9,556 nucleotides of DNA. Source: Candidatus Heimdallarchaeota archaeon (GTDB lineage Archaea; Asgardarchaeota; Heimdallarchaeia; Heimdallarchaeales; Heimdallarchaeaceae). The stretch is from NCBI GenBank assembly GCA_023135215.1, contig JAGLTP010000461.1:1-9556 (forward strand), written 5' to 3'. A program made the position numbers and the translations under genes. Shown in pieces: positions 1 through 6,966 of the stretch. The number at the start of each line of letters is the position of its first letter. Position 1 is the stretch's first letter. A model generated the notes under the pieces. The model was not told where the DNA came from. It saw only the letters and a program-made list of their open reading frames with translations, and searched no databases.

Positions 1-37
1 TTATAGCATTTCACAAAAATCGTTTTTCAATCTTAAA

Positions 38-50
38 TAAATTTATATAT
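38..50 (+). promoter_or_regulatory. TATA-like box for the helical-repeat protein gene
   Basis: An AT-only stretch with ATTTATAT at 41-48 is centred about 27 bases before the ATG at 72. That is the usual archaeal TATA-to-transcription-start distance, so the mRNA would start at or next to the start codon (leaderless). No convincing Shine-Dalgarno sequence lies before the ATG, which agrees. This is inference from spacing only. Confidence 0.5.
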
Positions 51-71
51 TGTTAATGTGCCTTTAGAGAT

Positions 72-1715
72 ATGGAAAAATCATACGACGAGAACTTAGC
101 CAAACTTATGTCAGAAGCTCGTGATTTATTTAAGAGCGAGAACTTTGCAGACTCAGCAAGAAAGTATCTAGAAGCAGCTAAGAATCAAGAATCAGCGAGA
201 GGAATGGCTCAAGCTGAGGATTTATATCATGAAGCAATTAAGAATTTTATTAGAGCTTCAGAAGAAAATAAGGAAAAAAAGCAATTTCGTATGAGTGCTC
301 AAAATCTCTATTATGTTGTTCAAATATTCAAAAAATTAGGTGTGGAAGAAGATTGGAAAGCAGCAACATCTGCAGTTGTTGACGATTTAGTTAATGCAGC
401 TCAAGAATACTTAATGTGGAATGAGTATGATAGAGGGATAATTCTTATTTCTACCGCATGTTTCTTCTTATTCTCAACAGAAGAATTTCAAACAGCTGAA
501 CAATTATATCTAAAATATGTAGAACAGATAAAGGATGATCCAGGTTTTACTCGAGCTCAGCAGATTCTTTTTGCTGCTGGTCATGCAATTAAAGCGATAA
601 AAGATTCAGATACTACTTCTCTCCTTAATGCACAACAGCTTGTAGGTAGTCATCTTAAACCCGGTTTGAGCCAAATTGTTGGAGATTTATTCTTCCCTGC
701 TATAGATGATGCAATGGATAATGTTGTCAAGATTTTCCGTTCAAAAATAAAACTACCAAAAATAATTCCAGAACTCAAACTTTCAAAAGATTTAGTTCTA
801 AATGAACCTGCTGATCTCACAATCTATCTGGAAAACGAAGGACAGGGAGACGCATTCAATCTTATATTTAAACTCAACTTACCAGAGGGATTGGAAATTC
901 TTGAAGGAAATAAAGAATTCACACTCAGTCAACTACTTGCACAAGAAACCTATGAATACAAATTAGTTGTACGTGGTATGTCAGGTATTGGTGAAGTCAC
1001 TCATGAATTGAATGCAAATATTACTTTCCAAGACCAATTACAAACAAAACAAACAATGATGATTGGTCCATACGATTTAATCTTTAGAGAAAAAAGCTTA
1101 GTAAGAGAACTTGAAGTTGATCTCGTCGAACTTTCAGAGAAAAATACCAAATTACAAAAACAAATGGCTGCAACTAAAGTTATTCCTGAAGAAGCTACTA
1201 GACTTATGATTGATTTTGTAACAACAATCATTCGAGAATCTGAAGAAGTTATCACCAAAGAGGAATTTGAGACAGTAAGAGCTAATATAAAAAGTATTGA
1301 ATATTTCCATGAATTGATACAGACATTAACAAGTGATAAGTTTATTCAACCCCTTCTTGAAGCTCGTGAAAATACATTGAATGAAAAAGTAGAACAAGCA
1401 AAGATAGAGCTAACTGAAGAACTAAACATTCAATTTGAGAATCAAAAACAAAAGGAGATTGAAGAATACAAACAAAGTTTCAACAGTGAAAAAGAAACTG
1501 AACAAAAAGAACTAATGGAAAAACTAGATGAAGATCATCAAAATGATATTACAGAACTGAGAGACGAATTTGAACAGAGACTACAAAATGAGCTTGATGA
1601 ACAGAGATTAAAATTTGAAGATGAAAAGAAGAAGGTTTTAGAAGAACAAGAAGCGGTTCTGAGAGGTGAATTTCAGAAACTACTATCAGAATCACAGGAG
1701 AAAAAACGAAGATAA
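72..1715 (+). CDS. Cytosolic helical-repeat (TPR/SNAP-like) + Ig-like beta-sandwich + coiled-coil protein, function unknown
   Basis: I do not recognise this 547-residue protein as a named family. Residues 1-225 are almost all helical, with repeated A/Y/L-rich hairpins (for example SARKYLEAAK, AEDLYHEAIKNF and TAEQLYLKYVEQ), typical of a TPR or alpha-SNAP-like solenoid. Residues about 230-337 alternate hydrophobic residues in the pattern of an Ig/CARDB-type beta-sandwich: a proline-rich entry, LTIYLENEGQGDAFN, LPEGLEILEG, then YEYKLVVRG. Residues 340-430 are helical, and 432-547 form a long Glu/Lys/Gln-rich coiled coil ending in KKRR. No signal peptide or membrane segment is visible, so it should be cytosolic, which is unusual for CARDB-like domains. 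A TATA box at the right distance supports the ATG start. It stands alone on its strand and converges on the mevalonate-pathway genes. A scaffold or adaptor role is possible; a solenoid followed by a beta-sandwich loosely recalls eukaryotic trafficking adaptors, but that is only a structural analogy. Confidence 0.85.
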   Translation: MEKSYDENLAKLMSEARDLFKSENFADSARKYLEAAKNQESARGMAQAEDLYHEAIKNFIRASEENKEKKQFRMSAQNLYYVVQIFKKLGVEEDWKAATSAVVDDLVNAAQEYLMWNEYDRGIILISTACFFLFSTEEFQTAEQLYLKYVEQIKDDPGFTRAQQILFAAGHAIKAIKDSDTTSLLNAQQLVGSHLKPGLSQIVGDLFFPAIDDAMDNVVKIFRSKIKLPKIIPELKLSKDLVLNEPADLTIYLENEGQGDAFNLIFKLNLPEGLEILEGNKEFTLSQLLAQETYEYKLVVRGMSGIGEVTHELNANITFQDQLQTKQTMMIGPYDLIFREKSLVRELEVDLVELSEKNTKLQKQMAATKVIPEEATRLMIDFVTTIIRESEEVITKEEFETVRANIKSIEYFHELIQTLTSDKFIQPLLEARENTLNEKVEQAKIELTEELNIQFENQKQKEIEEYKQSFNSEKETEQKELMEKLDEDHQNDITELRDEFEQRLQNELDEQRLKFEDEKKKVLEEQEAVLRGEFQKLLSESQEKKRR

Positions 1716-1751
1716 CGAAACAACTATCATCTCTTAAAATCATTCTTTTTT
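1701..1751. terminator. Paired oligo-T stops in a tail-to-tail gene junction
   Basis: The two convergent genes are separated by 24 bases (1716-1739). On the plus strand a six-T run at 1746-1751 lies about 31 bases after the first stop codon. On the minus strand a six-T run (plus-strand A run 1701-1706) lies about 34 bases past the other stop. Archaeal RNA polymerase terminates at T-runs without needing a hairpin, so each gene probably terminates inside the end of its neighbour. This is inferred from position and composition. Confidence 0.4.
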
Positions 1752-2144
1752 ACTTATTATCCTCTTTTGTGTATTCAATTTAATATAATCATCTGTTTTT
1801 ATGAAACTAATTACATCTTCTTCTGGTTGATCTACTAAAGGTATTTCTGCGAGGATTGCACCAGCGATAACTATTGTTTCAGCTATATTTGCTATGAAAG
1901 CTAATGGAGCTACACCATTTACTCTTAAGCCATATATAATATAAGAACCAACTGTAGAACCTTTTCCTTTTGGAAAAACAAAGATTTTGTCTGCTATTGA
2001 TTGTCCATATAAAGGATTCTCTGAATCGATTATTTCTCCTGTTTTTGGATTTATTCCCCCAAAAAAAGAAATAGGAATGGGTGACACGAGTGCTGGTCCT
2101 TCAACCGAGCCATCAACTATTGGTCTTATCAAAACTTCTTTCAT
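1740..2144 (-). CDS. Phosphomevalonate dehydratase small subunit (aconitase X swivelling domain, DUF126)
   Basis: This 134-residue protein matches the aconitase-X swivelling-domain family. Visible marks are the N-terminal GSVEGPALVSPIPISFFGGI segment, the GxIID turn followed by NPLYGQSIADKIFVFPKGKGSTVGSYIIYGL, and the NIAETIVIAGAILAEIPLVD segment. With the large subunit it forms the enzyme that dehydrates (R)-5-phosphomevalonate to trans-anhydromevalonate 5-phosphate in the archaeal modified mevalonate pathway, the route to isoprenoids for ether lipids. The start is firm: its ATG overlaps the large-subunit stop as ATGA (2141-2144), which implies translational coupling and 1:1 production. In bacteria homologous pairs can be hydroxyproline dehydratases; the archaeal setting and separate subunits favour phosphomevalonate dehydratase. 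Length is normal for the family. Confidence 0.9.
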   Translation of the reverse strand: MKEVLIRPIVDGSVEGPALVSPIPISFFGGINPKTGEIIDSENPLYGQSIADKIFVFPKGKGSTVGSYIIYGLRVNGVAPLAFIANIAETIVIAGAILAEIPLVDQPEEDVISFIKTDDYIKLNTQKRIISKKE

Positions 2145-3340
2145 TGAACAACACTTCCCATAATTTCGCTTAGCGAGAGAAGATTAACATTAATTGTACC
2201 ATCTCTTGTAAGATAAAACGCAGCTTTCGCAGAGTTTGTTAAAATGTTTTTGAATTTGTCACTTACAGCAGGTGATACAACCATGCAAGTATCTGTAAAA
2301 ATCTTGATGCCTTTTTCTTCTAATTCGTGGATAAGTCTAGATGCCTTTTCATCTTGTGAAATGAGTTTAGAGGTGAATATCCATACTTCAATGTTTTCTT
2401 TGACTTTGGCATTCTGCGTGTATTCACTAATTAGTTGTAAATCTACCAAACTAGTATGGGGACACCCAATAGCAACTAAATCTGCATAATCTTTAATTTG
2501 ATTAAAGTGTTCGTAAACTTTCTCTTTGTCTTCTTCTGTATAAATGATCTTGTTTTCTATTTCTGTTATTTTTACTTTCTTTGCTTCAGGGGTTTTTGTT
2601 TCAACATGAAAAAGTGGTACGCTTCCAGAAGCTGCTATTGCAGATGATAGCATCTTTGCTTCATCAATCGAAAAACTACGCAAACTACTGAAAAACGGTA
2701 TAGAATCTCCTAACATTTCTCCATACCAATACCCTAAAGCTGAAAAATCTGATAATGTGTTTGTTTCTGCTTTTATCTTAACAAAAGTTTCAGGTATACG
2801 ATTTTCCTCTTTATGCATTCCATAATTTGCAGTAAAACCTGTTATTGCAGAAGCAAGAGACGAGGGGCCACCTTCTCTATTTGTTCTCGCACCAAAAAAA
2901 CTATTTGCCATTGATACTGCAGATGATTCGCTCCATGCCAAATGATCACCAAAAGAAGGTATTAATCCAATCAAATAGGGAGTGCAAGTAAGAGTAGTAT
3001 CTATCCCCATTTCCTCATAGTGTTTTAATATTTCAAATTGTTTTTCTGCAAATGCTGTTTTTATTCCCATCTCCTTCCACCTCAATCTGTCCATTCCTGC
3101 GGGATTTAACCAACTAGGAACTTTGACCATTACTTTGTCACTAGATAATAATTCGAAAAATGAAAAAATGGCATCTCCTACAGTATGATAAGAAACTCCT
3201 GCAATCTGTGCACTCCTTATTTGAATAAGTTTATCGGCGTTATTTACTTCACCGATTTTTACAATTAATTTCATCATTTTTGCAATAGCATTACCTTTTT
3301 CTCCAGCTAACAATCTTTCTTGATTCTTTGTTAGATACAT
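2141..3340 (-). CDS. Phosphomevalonate dehydratase large subunit (aconitase X catalytic domain, DUF521)
   Basis: This 399-residue protein is the catalytic half of aconitase X. Family marks include the GEKG motif near residue 13, the segment around 112-135 (TLTCTPYLIG), WSESSAVSMANSFFGARTNREGG at about 136-158, and GCPHTS at 292-297. Three cysteines in the expected places, C119, C293 and C352 (DTCMVV), are candidate iron-sulfur cluster ligands. It should dehydrate 5-phosphomevalonate together with the small subunit encoded directly after it with a 4-base overlap. It follows the glycosylase gene after 40 bases. An AGGA seven bases before the ATG and a TATA-like AATTAAAA about 27 bases before it both occur, so it may be read from the upstream gene's transcript, from its own promoter, or both. 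No truncation or missing key residue is seen. Confidence 0.92.
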   Translation of the reverse strand: MYLTKNQERLLAGEKGNAIAKMMKLIVKIGEVNNADKLIQIRSAQIAGVSYHTVGDAIFSFFELLSSDKVMVKVPSWLNPAGMDRLRWKEMGIKTAFAEKQFEILKHYEEMGIDTTLTCTPYLIGLIPSFGDHLAWSESSAVSMANSFFGARTNREGGPSSLASAITGFTANYGMHKEENRIPETFVKIKAETNTLSDFSALGYWYGEMLGDSIPFFSSLRSFSIDEAKMLSSAIAASGSVPLFHVETKTPEAKKVKITEIENKIIYTEEDKEKVYEHFNQIKDYADLVAIGCPHTSLVDLQLISEYTQNAKVKENIEVWIFTSKLISQDEKASRLIHELEEKGIKIFTDTCMVVSPAVSDKFKNILTNSAKAAFYLTRDGTINVNLLSLSEIMGSVVQ

Positions 3341-3347
3341 CTTCGAA

Positions 3348-3371
3348 TCCTGCTTAAATGGTTTTAATTAC
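3348..3371 (-). promoter_or_regulatory. Possible internal promoter and ribosome binding site before the dehydratase large subunit
   Basis: Read on the minus strand, a TATA-like TAATTAAAA (about 3362-3370) lies some 27 bases before the ATG at 3340, and an AGGA (3348-3351) ends seven bases before it. The first suits a leaderless transcript starting at the ATG; the second suits translation from a longer transcript that also carries the glycosylase gene. The sequence does not say which dominates. Confidence 0.35.
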
Positions 3372-3380
3372 ACAATAGTA

Positions 3381-4010
3381 TTAAAGAATTTCAGCTTTTC
3401 TAGCAAGAAAGTTACAATGTTTGTTTAGTGGACAAGCATCACATTTAGGATGGGTTTTTAAGCAGTAACTTTTAGCGTGTTGAACAAGCAGTGCGTGAAA
3501 TTCTTTATACACTTCAATATCCTTTGGTAGGTTATCCATAAATATCCTTTGGAGCTCTAAATAATCATTATTAGAATTAATCCCCAACCTATCAAGTATT
3601 CTGTAAGTGTATGCATCAATAACAAAATATGGTTTTTCAAACCAATAGAGTAATACGGAATCTGCAGTTTCTAATCCCAAACCTTTTACTGACAATAAAT
3701 CTTCACGTGATGGGTTAGGATTCTTTGAGATCAATTCAATAAAATTCTTCAGCCTTCGTGCTTTAATTCGATAATAACCACTTGTTTTAATGAGATTTTC
3801 TAGTTTCTCTATGTTAATTTTTTTTAAGCATTCAATACTTAGACAATTTGCGTTTTTTAGATTGCGAATAGCTTTTTCAACATTTACCCAACCTGTTTGT
3901 TGAGTTAAAATTGCTCCAATTGCTATTTCCAAACCCTCTCCTGGCCACCATCCTTGAGGACCATAATAAGAGTAAAGAAGTTCATAGAGTTCCTCAAGTT
4001 GAATAGTCAT
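3381..4010 (-). CDS. Endonuclease III-related DNA glycosylase (COG2231, MagIII-like) with a 4Fe-4S site
   Basis: This 209-residue protein is a helix-hairpin-helix DNA glycosylase for base-excision repair. The N-terminal YGPQGWWPGEG (W21, W22) and AIGAILTQQTGWVNVEKAI are the signature of the endonuclease III-related subfamily that includes Helicobacter 3-methyladenine glycosylase MagIII. The HhH is at 106-120 (LSVKGLGLETADSVL) and the catalytic aspartate is D132 (VIDAYTYRI). The position of the endonuclease III catalytic lysine is E114, so it is probably a monofunctional glycosylase without lyase activity. The C-terminus has C183-x6-C190-x2-C193-x5-C199, a complete 4Fe-4S pattern that MagIII itself lacks. 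The substrate is likely alkylated purine but is not proven. It is the first gene of a minus-strand run with the dehydratase genes, with which it has no obvious functional link. A TATA-like element sits about 26 bases before its ATG. Confidence 0.9.
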   Translation of the reverse strand: MTIQLEELYELLYSYYGPQGWWPGEGLEIAIGAILTQQTGWVNVEKAIRNLKNANCLSIECLKKINIEKLENLIKTSGYYRIKARRLKNFIELISKNPNPSREDLLSVKGLGLETADSVLLYWFEKPYFVIDAYTYRILDRLGINSNNDYLELQRIFMDNLPKDIEVYKEFHALLVQHAKSYCLKTHPKCDACPLNKHCNFLARKAEIL

Positions 4011-4029
4011 TGTGTAAAACTTCTCTCCA

Positions 4030-4041
4030 CTTTAAAAAAAC
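4030..4041 (-). promoter_or_regulatory. TATA-like box for the DNA glycosylase gene
   Basis: On the minus strand this reads GTTTTTTTAAAG, centred about 26 bases before the ATG at 4010, so the transcript would start near the start codon. It forms half of a divergent promoter region with the ZPR1 gene. Inferred from composition and spacing. Confidence 0.4.
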
Positions 4042-4058
4042 TTGTTAAATATTTGTTA

Positions 4059-4066
4059 TTATAAAT
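4059..4066 (+). promoter_or_regulatory. TATA-like box for the ZPR1 gene
   Basis: TTATAAAT in the 102-base divergent spacer would place the transcription start near 4088, giving a short leader of about 25 bases that contains a Shine-Dalgarno-like sequence. A second AT-rich element (CTTTAAAT, 4076-4083) is an alternative. Inferred from spacing. Confidence 0.4.
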
Positions 4067-4096
4067 TATCTTAAACTTTAAATGAGGTTTTGTAAA

Positions 4097-4101
4097 AGGA
4101 G
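4097..4101 (+). promoter_or_regulatory. Ribosome binding site for the ZPR1 gene (AGGAG)
   Basis: AGGAG lies 11 bases before the TTG at 4113 and supports that codon as the start. No in-frame ATG lies nearby: the ATG at 4082 is in another frame and meets a stop at 4109-4111. Confidence 0.55.
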
Positions 4102-4112
4102 AAACGAGTAAA

Positions 4113-4727
4113 TTGACTGCCGAGGAATTTAGTTTTGAAACACTCACTACACCGTGTCCAGTTTGCAAAAGTGATAACACAAAGGTCACTCAGAAGATTG
4201 TTAATCTTCCTCATTTTCCTCAGTTATGGTTATTTAATCTAGTATGTAATGATTGTAAATACAAACACAATGATTTTCTCAACCTTTCAGTAAAAGAACC
4301 CGTAAAATACATCTACCATGCAGAAAATAAGGATGATTATACTACAAAGATTGTAAGAGCAGCAAATGGAACTTTAAGATTTCCACAAATCGGAGCAATA
4401 ATAGAACCTGGACCAAGTGCTAATGGTTTCATAAGCAATATTGAAGGAATCCTTAGAGATATTCAAGAAAAAGCTCAGCATCTATTTAGGGATGCCACTG
4501 ATAAAGAGGAAATTGAAAGAATAGGGGATTACATTAAATTATTGGATGAATATATAGAACAAAATCTTCCAATTGATATAGTTGTTGAAGACCCATTTGG
4601 CAATTCATTAATAATACCGTTTGATCCAAATAAACTTGAAACAATAAAAATAACACAAGAAGAAGCTGAAAAGCTTAAAACAGGCTTTATGGTTTTTGAA
4701 GATGTAAAACAAAAAGAAGAGGATTAA
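4113..4727 (+). CDS. ZPR1-type zinc-finger protein
   Basis: This 204-residue protein carries one ZPR1 module. Four cysteines form the zinc finger, C15-x2-C18 and C45-x2-C48 (CPVC and CNDC), followed by a beta-rich domain with the family's VRAANGTLRFPQIGAIIEPG segment (about residues 82-101), a helical hairpin (about 110-150), and the VVEDPFGNSLI segment (about 157-167). Eukaryotic ZPR1 has two such modules in tandem and works as a chaperone for translation factor eEF1A; archaeal homologues have one module, and their role is less clear. Translation starts at a TTG supported by an AGGAG 11 bases upstream. It is transcribed alone, divergent from the DNA glycosylase and tail-to-tail with the acyl-CoA synthetase. 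The acidic, lysine-rich C-terminus is probably disordered. An aEF1A-folding role is extrapolated from eukaryotes. Confidence 0.88.
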   Translation: MTAEEFSFETLTTPCPVCKSDNTKVTQKIVNLPHFPQLWLFNLVCNDCKYKHNDFLNLSVKEPVKYIYHAENKDDYTTKIVRAANGTLRFPQIGAIIEPGPSANGFISNIEGILRDIQEKAQHLFRDATDKEEIERIGDYIKLLDEYIEQNLPIDIVVEDPFGNSLIIPFDPNKLETIKITQEEAEKLKTGFMVFEDVKQKEED

Positions 4728-4759
4728 TTCCGTTTAATTCTATGATAAGATTCATTTCG

Positions 4760-6907
4760 TTAATCTTCTTTATTGAGGGTTATTTTCACATCTAGAGCTG
4801 AAACCCCTTGATTTGCTCCATATACAAAGAAGGGATTGATATCTAATTCTTTTATTTCATTGAAATCGTGAACTAGAAGAGCTATTCGAAGTAATGTATC
4901 GATTACTGATTCTATATCTGATGGTTTTTCTCCTCTTACTCCTTTGAGTAATGTATACACCTTTGTTTGTTCAAGCATTTTTTCAGCTTCAAGTTTTGTC
5001 AAGGGGGCAAGACCAAATGCAACATCCTTGAAAAAGTTTGCATATACTCCTCCCATACCAACCATTACTAATGAACCAAATTGCGGATCTTTCATGGAAC
5101 CAACAATTAGTTCACGGCCAACACTTTCCATTTTTTGAATATCCACTGCAAGTATCTGTGCATTTGGATGATATTTTTTTGCATTTTCTACTATCTCAAC
5201 ATAGGTGTTAATAGCTTCATCTTTGCTTTTAATTCCTAATTTCACTCCACCAATATCTGTTTTATGAACAATATCGGGGCTCGTGATTTTCATAACTACT
5301 GGAAAACCTATTTCTTCTGCAAAAACACCTGCTTCTTCTTTTGATCTAGCTAATTTAGTAGGTGGAGTTTGAATTCCATACGCTGCAGCTACTTCAATAG
5401 CTTCAGTTCCTAAGAGATTGAATCTCTTTTCCGACTTCACTTTGTCAAAGATCTTTCTCACTTTTTCCTTATCTCTAACTAGATTTGGTATTTCGTCGTT
5501 TAATGGTCTTTCTCGCTTTCTCGCATAATCAGCTAGGGCTGCCATTGCCTTTACACCTCTTTCAGGATGGGGATAACAAGGTATCCTATGCTTCTTGAGA
5601 TAATATATGCTTGGCCCCAATATTTCTCCACCGATAAAAATGCTAATGACGGGTTTATCTGGATACTTCTTTCTTATTTCCACAATTTTATCTGCTGTTT
5701 CTTGACCTTCAGTCATTGCTTGTGGTGTGAGTATAACAATAACACCATCTACCCCCTCTTCCTTAAGAGCCAATTCGAGTACTCTTCCATAATCTTCTGC
5801 TTGTGCAGTTCCTAGAGCATCGATTGGATTGTTAAAATTAGCCGCAGGTGGGAGAAATTCTTTTAATTGTTCTTTGAATTCAGACGAGAGAGATGCTAGT
5901 TTAAGACCATTCCTTTCAGCTTCATCAATTGCCAATATCCCAGGTCCACCAGCATTTGTTATAATGACTATTTTGTTTCCCTTAGGTGCTGGCATATAAC
6001 TGAATGCAAACGCCATATCAAAGAGTTCTTGGGAATTGTCTGCTCGAATGACACCACATTTCTCGAAGGCCACATCATAAGTTGTATCAGCTCCTGTCAT
6101 ACTACCAGTATGAGAAGAAGCTGCTTTTGATCCTGCCTCTGATCTACCTGATTTAATCACGATAACTGGTTTTCTTTTAGTGACTTCTTTACAAACTTCA
6201 ATAAATTTTTTCCCTCTACTTATGCTTTCAAGATAAGCTAAAATTGCTAGAGTCTCTTCATCATCAGCTAAAGCTTCAATGAAATCAGTTTCATCTAAAT
6301 CTGCTTTGTTTCCAAGAGACACGAAGCTTGAATATCCAATTCCTTCTGCTCTGCTCCAATCTAGAATTCCTGTAAGAAGTGCTCCACTTTGACTAAGAAA
6401 GGCTATTTCACCTTTAATAGGGGAGCGTTCAGCAAAGCTTGCATTCATTGGAGCTGAAGTATCTATTATACCGAGGATATTTGGCCCCACGATTCTTATT
6501 CCATACTTTTTAGCTATATCTACAACTTGTTGTTCAAGTTTCGCTCCCTCAGTTCCAGTTTCTTTAAATCCGGCAGTTATTATAGCTGCATATTTAACAT
6601 CTTTTTTTCCCAATTCTTCCATTAACGAAGGTATAAAACGTGCAGGAATGCAAATTACTGCTAAATCTATAGTATCTGGTATTTCACTAATATTAGGATA
6701 AACTTTAACTCCTTCAATTTCTCCATATTGTGCAGCTTTAGGATTTATAGCATATAATCTACCTTTAAATCCACTATAAACCATATTACGTAGAGCAGCA
6801 TACCCAACTTTCTTTTTATCTGGGCTAGCACCAATGATGGCAACGCTATCAGGATGAAGAAGTTTATCTAGTTTCTTTAAGGCCAGAATACCACCTAAAA
6901 TGAACAA
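4760..6907 (-). CDS. ADP-forming acetate/acyl-CoA ligase, fused alpha-beta subunits (ACD)
   Basis: This 715-residue protein converts acyl-CoA, ADP and phosphate to the free acid, ATP and CoA, the usual archaeal substrate-level phosphorylation step in peptide or sugar fermentation; it can also run in reverse. The order is CoA-binding Rossmann domain (about 12-145, SVAIIGAS), succinyl-CoA-ligase-like domains (about 160-460) with the phosphohistidine H266 in SSHTGSMTG, a linker, then an ATP-grasp beta part (about 495-715) with SPDIVHKTDIGGV (H548, matching the second phosphorylated histidine proposed in the family) and GMGGVYANFFKDVAF. All parts are present. Alpha and beta are separate proteins in some archaea and fused here. 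Specificity (acetate, branched-chain or aryl acids) cannot be read. The start is uncertain: TTG at 6907 adds about nine hydrophobic residues before the usual LKKLDKLLHP beginning. It follows nep1 after 59 bases on the same strand. Confidence 0.93.
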   Translation of the reverse strand: MFILGGILALKKLDKLLHPDSVAIIGASPDKKKVGYAALRNMVYSGFKGRLYAINPKAAQYGEIEGVKVYPNISEIPDTIDLAVICIPARFIPSLMEELGKKDVKYAAIITAGFKETGTEGAKLEQQVVDIAKKYGIRIVGPNILGIIDTSAPMNASFAERSPIKGEIAFLSQSGALLTGILDWSRAEGIGYSSFVSLGNKADLDETDFIEALADDEETLAILAYLESISRGKKFIEVCKEVTKRKPVIVIKSGRSEAGSKAASSHTGSMTGADTTYDVAFEKCGVIRADNSQELFDMAFAFSYMPAPKGNKIVIITNAGGPGILAIDEAERNGLKLASLSSEFKEQLKEFLPPAANFNNPIDALGTAQAEDYGRVLELALKEEGVDGVIVILTPQAMTEGQETADKIVEIRKKYPDKPVISIFIGGEILGPSIYYLKKHRIPCYPHPERGVKAMAALADYARKRERPLNDEIPNLVRDKEKVRKIFDKVKSEKRFNLLGTEAIEVAAAYGIQTPPTKLARSKEEAGVFAEEIGFPVVMKITSPDIVHKTDIGGVKLGIKSKDEAINTYVEIVENAKKYHPNAQILAVDIQKMESVGRELIVGSMKDPQFGSLVMVGMGGVYANFFKDVAFGLAPLTKLEAEKMLEQTKVYTLLKGVRGEKPSDIESVIDTLLRIALLVHDFNEIKELDINPFFVYGANQGVSALDVKITLNKED

Positions 6908-6912
6908 ACTAG

Positions 6913-6923
6913 ATTTAATTTAA
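6913..6923 (-). promoter_or_regulatory. TATA-like element close to the acyl-CoA synthetase start
   Basis: On the minus strand the 6913-6923 stretch reads TTAAATTAAAT, a good TATA-like box. If used at normal spacing, transcription would begin near 6891, downstream of the TTG at 6907, which conflicts with that start codon. A second AT-rich element (about 6945-6960) would place the start before the TTG. The gene may also be read through from nep1. Confidence 0.3.
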
Positions 6924-6966
6924 GTTTGTCGCTAAGAAGTTCAGTTATCATTAATCAATTAGTGAA

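Noticed and set aside
2244..2489. An 81-codon plus-strand frame opposite the dehydratase large subunit.
   Set aside because: It overlaps conserved catalytic-domain sequence and has no start signals or recognisable motif.
4082..4111. A nine-codon ATG frame just before the ZPR1 start, overlapping its ribosome binding site.
   Set aside because: It has no ribosome binding site of its own, and the best TATA box would start transcription downstream of its ATG; chance is the simpler explanation.
5567..5815. An 82-codon plus-strand frame inside the acyl-CoA synthetase.
   Set aside because: Its translation is a shadow of a fully conserved coding region and resembles no protein.
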